A stretch of DNA of 58,348 nt from Rhizobium sp. Root483D2 (lineage in GTDB: Bacteria; Pseudomonadota; Alphaproteobacteria; Rhizobiales; Rhizobiaceae): positions 52,935 to 111,282 of the forward strand of contig NZ_LMFB01000004.1 of NCBI RefSeq assembly GCF_001426685.1, in the 5' to 3' direction. Numbering within the stretch: the stretch's first letter is position 1; each line of letters opens with the position of its first letter. The notes under the pieces were generated by a model. The model had not been told where the DNA came from, searched no databases, and saw nothing but the letters and a program-made list of their open reading frames with translations. Of the stretch, positions 18,632-27,577 are shown one piece after another. Position numbers and translations under genes: made by a program.

Positions 18632-19878
18632 GCATGGAGACGCTGACGATCGAGAAGATCGGCCAATCCGGCGATGGCATCACCCGTGGTCCGTTCGGGC
18701 CGGTCTATGTGCCGTTCACGCTGCCCGGCGAAACCGTGGCGCTGGCGGTTAACAAGGACAAGGGCACGGTCATGTCGATGACCGATATCTCGCCCGAGCG
18801 CGTCGCGCCGAAATGCCGGCATTTCGGACCGGATGGCGAGAACGGCACCTGTGGCGGCTGCAGCCTGCAGCATGCCAGCGACAGCCTTTACCAGAGCTTT
18901 AAGCGGCAGCTGGTCCTCGACGCCCTGAAATCGAAAGCCTTGCAGGCCGAGGTCGCACCGTTGGTCATTGCCAACCCGGGCGAGCGGCGGCGCACGGTAT
19001 TTACGGCGCGGCGCACCGAAAAAGAGCTGCTGCTCGGCTATAACCAGCCTGAAACCCATCATATCGTGGCGATATCGGAATGTCCCATCGCAAGCCCCGG
19101 CATCGTGTCGCGGCTTGCAACCATCCGCACGATGGCAAACGCCATGGCCGTCAACGCCGAGCCGTTCCGCATCACCGTGCTTGAAACGCTGTCCGGCCTC
19201 GATCTGGCCTTTGACGGCATCAAGGCGATGGACGACCGGCAGCGGCGCATGGCGGTCGAAACCGTTCTTAGCCTCAAGGGCATTACGCGGCTGAGCCTCA
19301 ACGGCGAAATTCTGGTCGAGCCGGTCAAGCCGGTCATCGATTTCGGCGGCGTTTCCGTTTCGCCGCCGCCGGGCAGCTTCACCCAGGCGACCAAGCCGGC
19401 CGAAGAAGCGATGACGGCGCTGGTGCTTGCGCATCTGGGCAAATCCAAGCGCGTCATCGACCTGTTTTCCGGGTCGGGCACTTTCTCGCTGCGCATCGCC
19501 CGCAAGGCGCGCGTGCACGCCGTGGAAAGCGAAGACAAGCCGCTGAAGGCACTGGATCTTGCCGCGCGCAACACGCAAGGGCTGAAACCTGTCACCGTGG
19601 AAAAGCGCGACCTGTTCCGCCGGCCGATGATGGCTTCGGAACTGAAGGTCTACGACGCGATCGTCTTCGACCCGCCCCGCGCCGGCGCTGAAGTGCAAAC
19701 CAAGGAAATGGCCCGTTCCGGCGTCAAGAAGATCGTCGCGGTCTCCTGCAATCCGGTCACGCTGGTGCGCGACCTGCGCATCCTCGTCGATGCCGGCTAC
19801 CGCATCACAGGCGTCACCCCGATCGACCAGTTCCTCTGGTCGTCGCATGTGGAAGTGGTGGCGACGCTGGAGAAGTGA
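18628..19878 (+). CDS. TrmA/RlmC/RlmD-type RNA m5U methyltransferase
   Basis: This 416-residue SAM-dependent uracil-C5 methyltransferase has a TRAM-like N-terminus, an iron-sulfur site of the form C...CGGC...C (KCRHF, GTCGGCSLQH, SECPIA), the SAM-binding LFSGSGTFSL, FDPPRAGA, and the catalytic VSCNPVTLVRD near the C-terminus. Target choice (23S U747/U1939 or tRNA U54) cannot be read from the sequence. It is translationally coupled to the tlyA-like gene. Confidence 0.93.
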   Translation: MSMETLTIEKIGQSGDGITRGPFGPVYVPFTLPGETVALAVNKDKGTVMSMTDISPERVAPKCRHFGPDGENGTCGGCSLQHASDSLYQSFKRQLVLDALKSKALQAEVAPLVIANPGERRRTVFTARRTEKELLLGYNQPETHHIVAISECPIASPGIVSRLATIRTMANAMAVNAEPFRITVLETLSGLDLAFDGIKAMDDRQRRMAVETVLSLKGITRLSLNGEILVEPVKPVIDFGGVSVSPPPGSFTQATKPAEEAMTALVLAHLGKSKRVIDLFSGSGTFSLRIARKARVHAVESEDKPLKALDLAARNTQGLKPVTVEKRDLFRRPMMASELKVYDAIVFDPPRAGAEVQTKEMARSGVKKIVAVSCNPVTLVRDLRILVDAGYRITGVTPIDQFLWSSHVEVVATLEK

Positions 19879-19898
19879 AGCTGAGCGTTCCAGTCGAA

Positions 19899-20630
19899 TT
19901 AAAGCGCCGCTGAAGGAATATCGATGGATGCAGCCGGCCAAATCCGGCGGCACTCTTGCCGGAACGCGGCAATCGCTTGAACCGCGTCGTCATTCTTCAT
20001 CTGTACGGCATCGGAAGCGCGACGGAGTTCCGCCAAATCACAAAGGCGGTTGACGACCCAGATCGCCCGTCTTTCGATATCTGCGCCATAGGCCCGCTCG
20101 ACCTTGGCAAGCGCTGTCCCTGGAATATTGCCGAAACCTTTGATCAGCATGCCGGTATCGAAAGCATCGCGATAATTCACTGACGGATCAACGCAGCGAT
20201 CGGCATTTGCAAGCAGCTTTTCGGCAAACATGTTGGATGGCGACAAAGTCGGCACCGCGAGGACTTCATCAAGGCTTCCATCGAGATCGATGCGCGCTTC
20301 CCGGACGATTTCGAATTTTATGGTCAGGCCGCGATAACCCAGGAGCGTTCTGATACCGTATTGATCCGCTTTGACGTCGCGGACGCTCTCAACCTTGCTT
20401 GAGAAAAAAGCATTTACGCCCTCGGTGACAGCCGCCATGCGCAGTTTCCGATACCCATCGACGTCTGAACATAGAAAATCGATATCCACCGATCGGCGAT
20501 ATTCTCCAAGCTTCAGAACGATGGCTGTTCCTCCCCCGAACCAGCACTTGCTGTCCAGGAGAAACGCGTGGTTCATCGCGCCCAGGATTTCTGCAATGAT
20601 CTGATGTTCCGCGAGGAGATATTGAGCCAT
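19899..20630 (-). CDS. AbiEii/AbiGii-type nucleotidyltransferase (putative toxin)
   Basis: The 243-residue protein carries the nucleotidyltransferase signature of AbiEii toxins: KCWFGGGTAIVLKLGEYRRSVDIDFLC, with GG and the D-x-D metal pair (about residues 31-53). TLSPSNMFAEKLLANADR follows, matching the AEKL motif of the family. AbiE-type enzymes stop growth by modifying RNA (for example tRNA), usually restrained by a wHTH antitoxin. Here the gene is preceded 59 bp upstream by a small 74-residue gene rather than an AbiEi. It converges with the RNA methyltransferase operon (20-bp gap). Confidence 0.85.
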   Translation of the reverse strand: MAQYLLAEHQIIAEILGAMNHAFLLDSKCWFGGGTAIVLKLGEYRRSVDIDFLCSDVDGYRKLRMAAVTEGVNAFFSSKVESVRDVKADQYGIRTLLGYRGLTIKFEIVREARIDLDGSLDEVLAVPTLSPSNMFAEKLLANADRCVDPSVNYRDAFDTGMLIKGFGNIPGTALAKVERAYGADIERRAIWVVNRLCDLAELRRASDAVQMKNDDAVQAIAAFRQECRRIWPAASIDIPSAAL

Positions 20631-20689
20631 GAGGTCCTGCGCTGCGTTTTATCGATGATGCAGGATCATGCACCTGGGGTGAAGGGCTG

Positions 20690-20914
20690 TCAGGAAAAAA
20701 GCCTGCCGCCCGCGCCGAATTGGCGCTCCAGGCTTTGGATCAGCTGGGTCTCCGCAGCGGTCAAATGCGCCGTATCGACGAAACGCCAGTTGCGCTCGTA
20801 AAGGGCAAAGGCTTCTTCCCGCAAGATAGGCCGCGTAATGTCGCGGTTCCAGGCCAGCAAACGCAGCTCCGGATAATCGGCGGGGACGATGCTGTTGTCG
20901 ACGGCGGCGGTCAT
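20690..20914 (-). CDS. Small conserved protein upstream of the AbiEii-type gene (possible antitoxin)
   Basis: This is a 74-residue acidic and aromatic protein beginning MTAAVDNSIVPADYPELRLLAWNRD and containing ALYERNWRFVDTAHLTAAE. I do not recognise a characterised domain and see no clear helix-turn-helix. Its position directly ahead of the nucleotidyltransferase, the same strand, and a promoter with an inverted repeat suggest it is the partner of the toxin; that is inference. The start at 20914 is chosen because a promoter lies immediately upstream and earlier in-frame starts would overlap it. Confidence 0.7.
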   Translation of the reverse strand: MTAAVDNSIVPADYPELRLLAWNRDITRPILREEAFALYERNWRFVDTAHLTAAETQLIQSLERQFGAGGRLFS

Positions 20915-20920
20915 CGCAGC

Positions 20921-20949
20921 AATATATGACCACCGGGCAGTCATATCAA
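20921..20949 (-). promoter_or_regulatory. Predicted leaderless promoter and operator for the AbiEii-type operon
   Basis: On the minus strand, TTGATA (20949-20944), a 17-bp spacer and TATATT (20926-20921) make a near-consensus promoter. Only 6 nt separate the -10 box from the ATG, so transcription should begin at or next to the start codon. An inverted repeat ATATGAC / GTCATAT (20924-20930 and 20940-20946, 9-nt gap) covers both boxes and fits an autorepressor site. Confidence 0.6.
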
Positions 20950-20957
20950 CATGCGAA

Positions 20958-20985
20958 CCCCGGCAGCACCTGCGTTCTGCCGGGG
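20958..20985 (-). terminator. Probable terminator after the chemoreceptor gene
   Basis: A perfect 9-bp stem CCCCGGCAG / CTGCCGGGG with a 10-nt loop lies about 20 nt past the chemoreceptor stop. The U-tract is short on the plus side (TTT) and absent on the minus side, so its efficiency is unclear. Confidence 0.5.
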
Positions 20986-21003
20986 GTTTCAAAAGGCTCT
21001 TGT

Positions 21004-23103
21004 CTATGCCGCGCGACGCCCATAGGCCGGTTGTCTTGCTGCCGCCTGCTGTGTGCCACCGATATTGAACTGGGCGAGCAGGTCGTTGAGGGCGGCGGCT
21101 TCGGAGGCGAGGCCGTGGCTGGCGGCGGTTTGCTCCTCGACCATGGCGGCGTTCTGCTGGGTGCCCTGGTCCATGGTGTTCACAGCCGTGTTGATCTCCT
21201 GCAGCCCGGTTGATTGTTCGCGGGTGGAGGTGACGATGGCGCTGATATGCGTGTTGATCTCCTGGACCTCAGAGACGATCGCCTGCAGCGACTGGCCGGT
21301 TTCGCCGACGAGGGTCACCCCGGCGCGGACCTGCTGGCCGGAGGTGGTGATCAGCGCCTTGATCTCCTTGGCGGCATTGGCCGAGCGCTGGGCGAGTTCG
21401 CGCACTTCCTGGGCAACGACGGCAAAGCCCTTGCCGGCATCGCCCGCGCGGGCCGCCTCGACGCCGGCATTCAGCGCCAGCAAGTTGGTCTGGAAGGCGA
21501 TGTCGTCGATGACGCCGATGATGTTGGAGATTTCGCCGGACGACTTTTCGATGCCCTGCATGGCATTGACGGCATTGCGTACGACCTCGCCGGATTTTTC
21601 GGCACCGGCACGGGTACGGGCAACCAGCTGGCCGACTTCTTCGGCGCGGCGGGCACTGTCCCTGACCGTGGTGGTGATCTGTTCCAGCGCTGCGGCGGTC
21701 TCCTCGACCGAGGCTGCCTGCTGCTCGGTGCGGCGGGCGAGATCGTCGGCGGCGGTGCGGATTTCGGTGGCACCCGCATCGATGGCGCGGGCATTGGTGC
21801 CGACGGCCTGCAAGGTCTGGTGCAGCTTGGTCACCGAATTGTTGAAGTCGGCGCGCAGGCGGTCGAGATGCGTGACGAAGGGAACCGAGATGCGGTAGCC
21901 GAGATCGCCATCGGCAAGGCGGCCAAGACCGGTTGCGAGTGCCTCGACGGCCTGCTGGATATCGGCGGTTTCGCGGGCCTTCAACGCTTCGCGCTCGCGG
22001 CGCTCCTGTTCAGACAGCGAGCGGCCGCTCTCGGCTTCGCCTTCCAGACGCGCCCGTTCGATCGCATTGGTGCGGAACACGGCAACGGCTGCGGCCATCG
22101 AGCCGATCTGGTCGCGGCGCTCCTGGCCGGGGATTTCGGCCTTAAGATCGCCTGCAGCCAGCCGCTCCATGGCGCCGGTCATATCGGTGACCGGACGGAT
22201 GACGAGACGGCTGAGAAGGGTCGCAAGGAAAGCTATCATCATGCCGACCGCCAGAAGCGTGGCGATGGTGGCGGCAATCCGGAACTGGCCGATGGCGGAA
22301 TAGGCGAGATCGGCATCGACGGCGAAACCGACATACCATTCCACCGTTGGCAGGCCCGCGACCGGCACGAAGCTGACCAGCATCGGCTTGCCCTCAAGCT
22401 CGGTCTCGACGATTGCCGAACCGATCGATGGCGTCGTGACGGGGAAAGCATCCGTGAGCGTCTTGGTGACCAGCTTGGCATCGGGATGGACGAGGATCTG
22501 GCCGGACTTGTTGACGAGGAAGGCAAAGCCTTCGCCGCCGACATCGATATCCTTGACCATCGAGACCAGCGTCTTCAGCGAGAAATCGCTGCCGGCCACG
22601 CCAGCCAGCTTGCCATCCTTCATGACCGGGGCTGCAGCGCTGATGATCAGGTCGCCGCTTGACGCATCGATATAGGGATCGGTAAGCACGCTGCCGCCGG
22701 CCTTCACCGCGTCCTGATACCAGGGGCGCTTGCGCGGATCATAGCCCTCCGGCATCGGCATGACCGGCCAGGTGGTGAATTTTCCGGTTTCGTCGCCGAC
22801 ATAGGTGCTGATGAATTCCTTGACGAGAACATCGTTGTTGAGCGTGGCTTCGAGCCCGGCCTGGCCGGCGACCGCGCCTGCGGCATCGGCCACCATTGCC
22901 GTTAGGGTGACGCGGCCGTTCAGCCAGTTGGCCACGCTTTGGGCCGCCTGCTTGCCGGAGGAGGAAATGTTGTCTTCGACAGCACGGGTCGTCGTGTCGT
23001 GCTGGAGGCTGTCAATATAGACGGAGAAGCCGGCAAAGGCGGCAACGACGACGAAGGACGCGGCGACAAGGATGCGCGTCATCAGGTTCGATCTTTTGGA
23101 CAA
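21004..23103 (-). CDS. Methyl-accepting chemotaxis protein with dCache sensor
   Basis: The 699-residue chemoreceptor has TM1 (about residues 10-30), a periplasmic double-Cache domain (about 40-275) with [17 protein letters not shown] and [16 protein letters not shown] typical of dCache_1, TM2 (about 280-305), HAMP (about 305-360), a linker, and the signaling domain whose hairpin tip contains [34 protein letters not shown]. Ligands of dCache receptors are often amino acids or organic acids; the ligand is unknown. There is no C-terminal CheR-docking pentapeptide. The TTG start at 23103 has AGGGAAA upstream; an ATG at 23082 is the alternative. Confidence 0.94.
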   Translation of the reverse strand: MSKRSNLMTRILVAASFVVVAAFAGFSVYIDSLQHDTTTRAVEDNISSSGKQAAQSVANWLNGRVTLTAMVADAAGAVAGQAGLEATLNNDVLVKEFISTYVGDETGKFTTWPVMPMPEGYDPRKRPWYQDAVKAGGSVLTDPYIDASSGDLIISAAAPVMKDGKLAGVAGSDFSLKTLVSMVKDIDVGGEGFAFLVNKSGQILVHPDAKLVTKTLTDAFPVTTPSIGSAIVETELEGKPMLVSFVPVAGLPTVEWYVGFAVDADLAYSAIGQFRIAATIATLLAVGMMIAFLATLLSRLVIRPVTDMTGAMERLAAGDLKAEIPGQERRDQIGSMAAAVAVFRTNAIERARLEGEAESGRSLSEQERREREALKARETADIQQAVEALATGLGRLADGDLGYRISVPFVTHLDRLRADFNNSVTKLHQTLQAVGTNARAIDAGATEIRTAADDLARRTEQQAASVEETAAALEQITTTVRDSARRAEEVGQLVARTRAGAEKSGEVVRNAVNAMQGIEKSSGEISNIIGVIDDIAFQTNLLALNAGVEAARAGDAGKGFAVVAQEVRELAQRSANAAKEIKALITTSGQQVRAGVTLVGETGQSLQAIVSEVQEINTHISAIVTSTREQSTGLQEINTAVNTMDQGTQQNAAMVEEQTAASHGLASEAAALNDLLAQFNIGGTQQAAARQPAYGRRAA

Positions 23104-23393
23104 GTCAGGTTTCCCTATTGCGGCCAGGCGTTTGCGCCCGGCGGAGGCTCGATCTTATGCGCATGCGGGACCGGCGGCCGGCGCTTTCAACGCAAGGCTG
23201 TTCCAGAATGCGGAAAATGGGGGGACATGCCGCAAAGGGCCAATAGCAGAGCGTGCATCATGCGGCCCTTCAGGAACCGGACGACCGGGCCCGTTATGAT
23301 CAAATCATATCGGCGCGCACTTAAGGCAGTGTTAAATTTCACCGCCGGAAAACCAGGGATTTCGGGGCTTTCCGGGCGATTGAGCCGTCTGCG

Positions 23394-24461
23394 CTAAAGC
23401 AGTGGCGGCTTCTTCAGGCCCCAGGCGGTTGCCAGATGCATGGAGGAGGAAATGCCGGCATCGAGCATGTAGGGACCGGGCGTATCAGCCTTGGCGCGCG
23501 AGGCGGGCCTCGGTTTCAACGGCGTGCCGTGGCCCATGCCGTCGATCAGGTAAAGTTCGACGGCGGTCCTGCCGTCCTTATCCTTCCAGACGCGATGGAC
23601 ATGGCCATCGACGTCGTTCTGCGCATAGGCATCGATCTTCAGGCCATGGACATCCAGCCATTGCTGCAACAGCGCATCGGCGTTGGAGAGGGAGACGGTA
23701 TGATCCCTCGTGCCATGCCAGATCGACACTGTCGGAAAATCGCCGGTGACCGGCGACGCTGCGCGCACCAGGTCGCCCCATTCCTGCCCTGGCCGTTCCG
23801 GCGCGGATTTCATCGCAGACAGCGCGCGATGGACGTCACGGGCCGCGCCATAGGCAAGGCCGGCGATGACGCCGCCGCCGCGAAACACGTCGGGATAGGT
23901 GGCCAGCATCGCCGCCGCCATCGCGCCGCCGGCCGAGAGCCCGGTGACGAAGACCCGCTTGCGGTCGATCCCGTGGGTAGACGCCATCTTGGCGACCATC
24001 TGGCGCACCGACATCACCTCGCCGCGATCGCGGGTGACGTTGCTCGGGCGAAACCAGTTGAAACAGAGATTGCCGTTGTTGGAGCGCTTCTGCTCGGCAT
24101 AAACGACGGCAAAGCCGCGTTCGCGCGCCAGGGTCGACCAGCCACTGCCGAGATCATAGGCTTGCGCCGTCTGCTGGCAGCCATGCAGCACGACGACCAG
24201 CGGGGATTTTTTCGGCAGGTCGGCCGGGACATAGCGCAGCATGCGCAGGCGGCCGGGATTGCTGCCGAATGCCTTGACCTCCTGCAGCCCTGCCGCCGGT
24301 TTGGCTGACGTCCGGGCTTTTGCAGCCGGCGCTGCTGGCGATGGTTTTGCGGAGGGTGCTAGCGCCTTGCGCGTCACCTTGACGGCCTTGGCGATGGTCT
24401 TTTCCCAACGGCGATGCTGCTTGAGCATGTCGGACAGGGAAAACTTGAAACGAGACCGCAT
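23394..24461 (-). CDS. PHB depolymerase-like esterase (LpqC family)
   Basis: This is a 355-residue alpha/beta-hydrolase of the extracellular PHB depolymerase/feruloyl esterase group. Residues 1-75 are a basic, Ala/Pro-rich lead without a clear signal peptide. The core then shows VVLHGCQQTAQAYD, the lipase box VTGLSAGGAMA with the nucleophile serine, and a C-terminal GMGHGTPL with the likely catalytic histidine. The substrate (polyhydroxybutyrate, short polyester or aromatic ester) is not evident. The start at 24461 is chosen because everything upstream is palindromic repeat or lacks coding character. Confidence 0.87.
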   Translation of the reverse strand: MRSRFKFSLSDMLKQHRRWEKTIAKAVKVTRKALAPSAKPSPAAPAAKARTSAKPAAGLQEVKAFGSNPGRLRMLRYVPADLPKKSPLVVVLHGCQQTAQAYDLGSGWSTLARERGFAVVYAEQKRSNNGNLCFNWFRPSNVTRDRGEVMSVRQMVAKMASTHGIDRKRVFVTGLSAGGAMAAAMLATYPDVFRGGGVIAGLAYGAARDVHRALSAMKSAPERPGQEWGDLVRAASPVTGDFPTVSIWHGTRDHTVSLSNADALLQQWLDVHGLKIDAYAQNDVDGHVHRVWKDKDGRTAVELYLIDGMGHGTPLKPRPASRAKADTPGPYMLDAGISSSMHLATAWGLKKPPLL

Positions 24462-24598
24462 GGACGAACCCTTGTCTGCCGGCATTCTCCCAATGCCGAA
24501 ATTCCTCCACGCTATGGGTTTCAATATGGAGCACAGCCTGCGGTCCGGCAAGGGAGCGGGGTGGACTATTGTGGAAGTCAGCTCCGCGTCTGCGGCAT

Positions 24599-24731
24599 CA
24601 CCCCCCTCTGTCGGCGACGCCGACATCTCCCCCGCAAGGGGGGAGATCGGCCGCTGGCTCTGTGGCCTCAAGGGAAATGAATGATCTCCCCCCTTGAGGG
24701 GGAGATGTCACGCAGGTGACAGAGGGGGGTG
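24599..24731. repeat. 133-bp palindromic interspersed repeat
   Basis: The outer arms CACCCCCCTCTGTC (24599-24612) and GACAGAGGGGGGTG (24718-24731) are perfect inverted copies, and each flanks an inner hairpin of the form ATCTCCCCC...GGGGAGAT. The whole can fold into a long structured RNA. It belongs to the GC-rich repeats common between genes in Rhizobiaceae. Confidence 0.8.
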
Positions 24732-24754
24732 AAGCGGCAAATTCCGAGTTCGCG

Positions 24755-24802
24755 GCCCCCTCATCCGCCCTTCGGGCACCTTCTCCCCGGCGGGGAGAAG
24801 GG
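24755..24802. repeat. Half copy of the CCCTCATCCG-type palindromic repeat
   Basis: CCCCCTCATCCGCCCTTCGG followed by a CTTCTCCCC / GGGGAGAAG hairpin matches one arm of the full element at 55404-55531. The second arm is absent. Confidence 0.7.
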
Positions 24803-24807
24803 GAAGA

Positions 24808-25560
24808 TCAACGGCGCATGAAGGCTTCGAAGGCGGCGCGGGCTTCGGGGCTTTTCAGCTGGGCGGCGAAATGCTTGGCTTCCTCGTCGATGCGCGCCAG
24901 CACGTCGGAGCGGTCGCCGCGGATAAGATTGCGGGCGATGCGGAGTGCTTCCGGTGGCTTTTTCGCAAGGTTGGCGGCGAGCGCCAGCACCTCTTCCTCG
25001 ATCGCATCGGCACCGGCGATCTTCCAGATCAGCCCGGCGTCCTGCGCCTCAGCGGCGGTGAACGGCTCGCCGGCGGCGAGAAGCGCAAAGGCGCGCTGAT
25101 GGCCGGCAATGCGCGGCACGAGCAGGCTGGAGGCAGCTTCCGGCACCAGCGCCAGATCGACGAACGGCGTCCTGAAGGTCGAACGCGCGGAGGCGATCGT
25201 CAGGTCGCAATGAAGATGGATGGTCGTGCCGATACCGATCGCCAGGCCGTCCACGCCGGAGACGATGGGTTTTGCGGCACTGGCGAGCGCCTTCAGGAAC
25301 GTGATCACTTCCTCGCCCATCGATCCGCCCATGGCAAAGGCCATGAAATCGGTCATGTCGTTTCCGGCCGAAAAACAGCCGTCCGTGCCGAGAAAGGCGG
25401 TGACGCGGATGGCATCATCGGTTCCGGCGACCGTCAGCGCATTGGCCATCTTGGCATACATGTCCCGCGTGATGGCATTCTTCTTGGCCGGGCGGTTGAA
25501 GCGGATCACCTGGACGCCGGGATAGGTTTCGGGCCGCTCGATCAGAACATCATCGGTCAT
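24808..25560 (-). CDS. Enoyl-CoA hydratase/isomerase family protein
   Basis: This is a 250-residue crotonase-fold protein. The oxyanion-hole regions FSAGNDMTDF and GVDGLAIGIGTTIHLHCDLTIAS are present, with VPEAASSLLVPRIAG carrying the usual catalytic glutamate position. The exact step (hydratase or isomerase) cannot be decided. The start at 25560 has AAGGAG 6 nt upstream; further in-frame starts at 25566 and 25575 overlap that site. It follows the acyl-CoA dehydrogenase by 30 bp and is probably in the same operon, together catalysing successive beta-oxidation-type steps. Confidence 0.92.
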   Translation of the reverse strand: MTDDVLIERPETYPGVQVIRFNRPAKKNAITRDMYAKMANALTVAGTDDAIRVTAFLGTDGCFSAGNDMTDFMAFAMGGSMGEEVITFLKALASAAKPIVSGVDGLAIGIGTTIHLHCDLTIASARSTFRTPFVDLALVPEAASSLLVPRIAGHQRAFALLAAGEPFTAAEAQDAGLIWKIAGADAIEEEVLALAANLAKKPPEALRIARNLIRGDRSDVLARIDEEAKHFAAQLKSPEARAAFEAFMRR

Positions 25561-25590
25561 ATCCATCTCCTTCAATCAAGCCATTTTCAA

Positions 25591-27372
25591 TCAAGCGAGC
25601 GCAATCCGGGCGGCGGCAAGGCTTGGCCCACCCGTGACAATGCCGTTTTTCAGCGCCGCCGTTTCGGCCAGAAGGTTTTCGGCGGCAAACCGGCAGAGCG
25701 CAATGCGGATGTCCCGGCCCCCGTCGCCGGCGTCGGCCAGCCCACCCTTGGCGAGATAGACGCCCGTCAGGGTCAGGCCGAACAGCCGCTGATAGGCGGT
25801 GGCGCCGGCAAGCGCATCCGCAGACGTGCCTTCGGCAAGCTGCGCCAAAAGCCATTCGGTCGCCTCTTCCAGATCGGCGATCGCATCGTCAAGACGGCTG
25901 CCGGTTTCGCCGAAACTGGCCAGATTGGAGGCGCCCACATCGGAGGCAACGGCTTTCAATTCGGCAATGAAGCCACGCACATGCGCGCCATCCGAGAGAG
26001 GAAGCTTGCGGGTGACGAGATCGATCGCCTGGATGCCGTTGGTGCCCTCATAGATCGGAGCGATCCGGGCGTCGCGCAGATAGCGCGCCGCACCCGTCTC
26101 CTCGATAAAGCCCATGCCGCCATGGACCTGAATGCCCATCGAGGCGGCATCGACGCCAACATCGGTGCCGAAGGATTTGGCGATCGGCGTGAGCAGGCTG
26201 GAACGCTCCTGCCAATGGCGGGCCTCGTCGCCTTGCGACACATGCGCCCGGTCGACCGCACGGGCACATGTAAGCGCGATGGCGCGGGCGCCCTGCGTCA
26301 GCGCCTTCATGGTGAGCAGCGTGCGGGCGATATCCGGATGCTCGATGATCGGGCTCATGCCCGTGCCCTTCCAGCCCGGCGCCTTGCCCTGCGTGCGGTC
26401 GCGGGCATAATTGAGCGCATGCTGGGTGGCCGCATCGGCCATGGCCACGCCCTGTATGCCGACGGCAAGCCGCGCATTGTTCATCATCGTGAACATGCAG
26501 TTGAGGCCCTTATTCTCCTCGCCGACGAGATAGCCGACGGCCCCCTTCTCGTCGCCGAACCGGCCGTCGCCATAGACCATGGTGCAGGTCGGCGATGCAT
26601 GAATGCCGAGCTTGTGTTCGAGCGAATGGCAGAACAGGTCGTTGCGGGCGCCCAGCGATCCATCCGCGTTGACGAGAAATTTCGGCACCAGGAACAGTGA
26701 GATACCGCGCGTTCCCTCCGGCGCGCCGGCGATCCGCGCGAGAACCAGATGGACGATGTTGCCGGTGACCTCGTGGTCGCCCCAGGTGATGAAGATCTTC
26801 TGGCCGAAAATCCGGTAGGTGCCGTCGTCGCGGCGCTCGGCGCGCGTTTTCAAAACACCGAGATCGGAGCCGGCATGCGGCTCCGTCAGGTTCATCGTGC
26901 CGGTCCATTCGCCGGAGATCATCCTGGCAAGGAACGTTGCTTTCAGGTCTGCGGACCCATGTTTTTCCAGCGCATCGACGGCACCCATGGTCAGCATCGG
27001 CGCCAGCGCAAAGGCCATCGAGCCGGCATTCCAGAATTCCATGGCCGCGATATGCAGCATATGCGGCAGCGCCTGGCCGCCGAATTCCTCGGGCGCGGTC
27101 AGGCTGTTCCAGCCGCCTTCCGCCCAGTTGCGGTAGAGTTCGGCCCAGCCTTCCGGTACCTGAACCTGGCCATTGACCAGCTTGGAGCCCTGCTTGTCGC
27201 CGATATCGGCAAGCGGCGCGACCTCTTCTGTCGCAAAACGGCCGGCTTCGCCGACAATCGCGTCGACCAGGTCCTCGTCGAGATCGCCGAAAATGCCGCC
27301 GGCGAGGTCCTCACTCAGCCCGGCCACATGTTTCAGCGTGAATAGAATTTCCTCAACCGGTGCCTTGTACAT
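25591..27372 (-). CDS. Acyl-CoA dehydrogenase with C-terminal extension (DmdC/AcdB-like)
   Basis: This 593-residue FAD enzyme oxidises an acyl-CoA at the alpha-beta bond. Seen are FGGQALPHMLHIAAMEFWN, the flavin region MNLTEPHAGSDLGVLKTRAE, FITWGDHE, and IAPIYEGTNGIQAIDLVTRKL with the catalytic glutamate. The about 120-residue tail is typical of the long subfamily that includes 3-methylmercaptopropionyl-CoA dehydrogenase, though the substrate is not certain. The start is ATG 27372. The upstream region has a MerR/LiuR-like operator at 27459. Confidence 0.93.
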   Translation of the reverse strand: MYKAPVEEILFTLKHVAGLSEDLAGGIFGDLDEDLVDAIVGEAGRFATEEVAPLADIGDKQGSKLVNGQVQVPEGWAELYRNWAEGGWNSLTAPEEFGGQALPHMLHIAAMEFWNAGSMAFALAPMLTMGAVDALEKHGSADLKATFLARMISGEWTGTMNLTEPHAGSDLGVLKTRAERRDDGTYRIFGQKIFITWGDHEVTGNIVHLVLARIAGAPEGTRGISLFLVPKFLVNADGSLGARNDLFCHSLEHKLGIHASPTCTMVYGDGRFGDEKGAVGYLVGEENKGLNCMFTMMNNARLAVGIQGVAMADAATQHALNYARDRTQGKAPGWKGTGMSPIIEHPDIARTLLTMKALTQGARAIALTCARAVDRAHVSQGDEARHWQERSSLLTPIAKSFGTDVGVDAASMGIQVHGGMGFIEETGAARYLRDARIAPIYEGTNGIQAIDLVTRKLPLSDGAHVRGFIAELKAVASDVGASNLASFGETGSRLDDAIADLEEATEWLLAQLAEGTSADALAGATAYQRLFGLTLTGVYLAKGGLADAGDGGRDIRIALCRFAAENLLAETAALKNGIVTGGPSLAAARIALA

Positions 27373-27458
27373 CGCCGTCTCCTCCTGCACTCACCTGACA
27401 ACATTGCCATGCATCCGTCCAGCAATGGCTTTCAGTCCTGGTCCCGAAATTATTGATT

Positions 27459-27474
27459 TTTACGTAAACGTCAA
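27459..27474 (-). promoter_or_regulatory. LiuR-like operator upstream of the acyl-CoA dehydrogenase operon
   Basis: The plus strand reads TTTACGTAAACGTCAA, a 16-bp interrupted palindrome (12 of 16 positions symmetric) with two ACGT cores. MerR-family LiuR regulators of branched-chain and fatty acid catabolism bind sites of this form. On the minus strand the same bases supply a TTGACG -35-like box. No regulator gene lies in the window. Confidence 0.5.
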
Positions 27475-27577
27475 TATTCGATTGGCGATGCTTATCCAAG
27501 CGGGCGCGCAAGTCTGTAACAAAACTGTCATGAAACCCGCATACAGCGAAGTCTGGCCTCTGCCGGGATCCTGCCGC

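Noticed and set aside
18262..19953. 563-residue frame antisense to the RNA methyltransferases
   Set aside because: A mirror of GC3-biased coding on the other strand, with no recognisable domain.
24871..26700. 609-residue frame antisense to enoyl-CoA hydratase and acyl-CoA dehydrogenase
   Set aside because: It overlaps two well-identified enzymes and has the His/Gly/Arg-rich composition of antisense frames.
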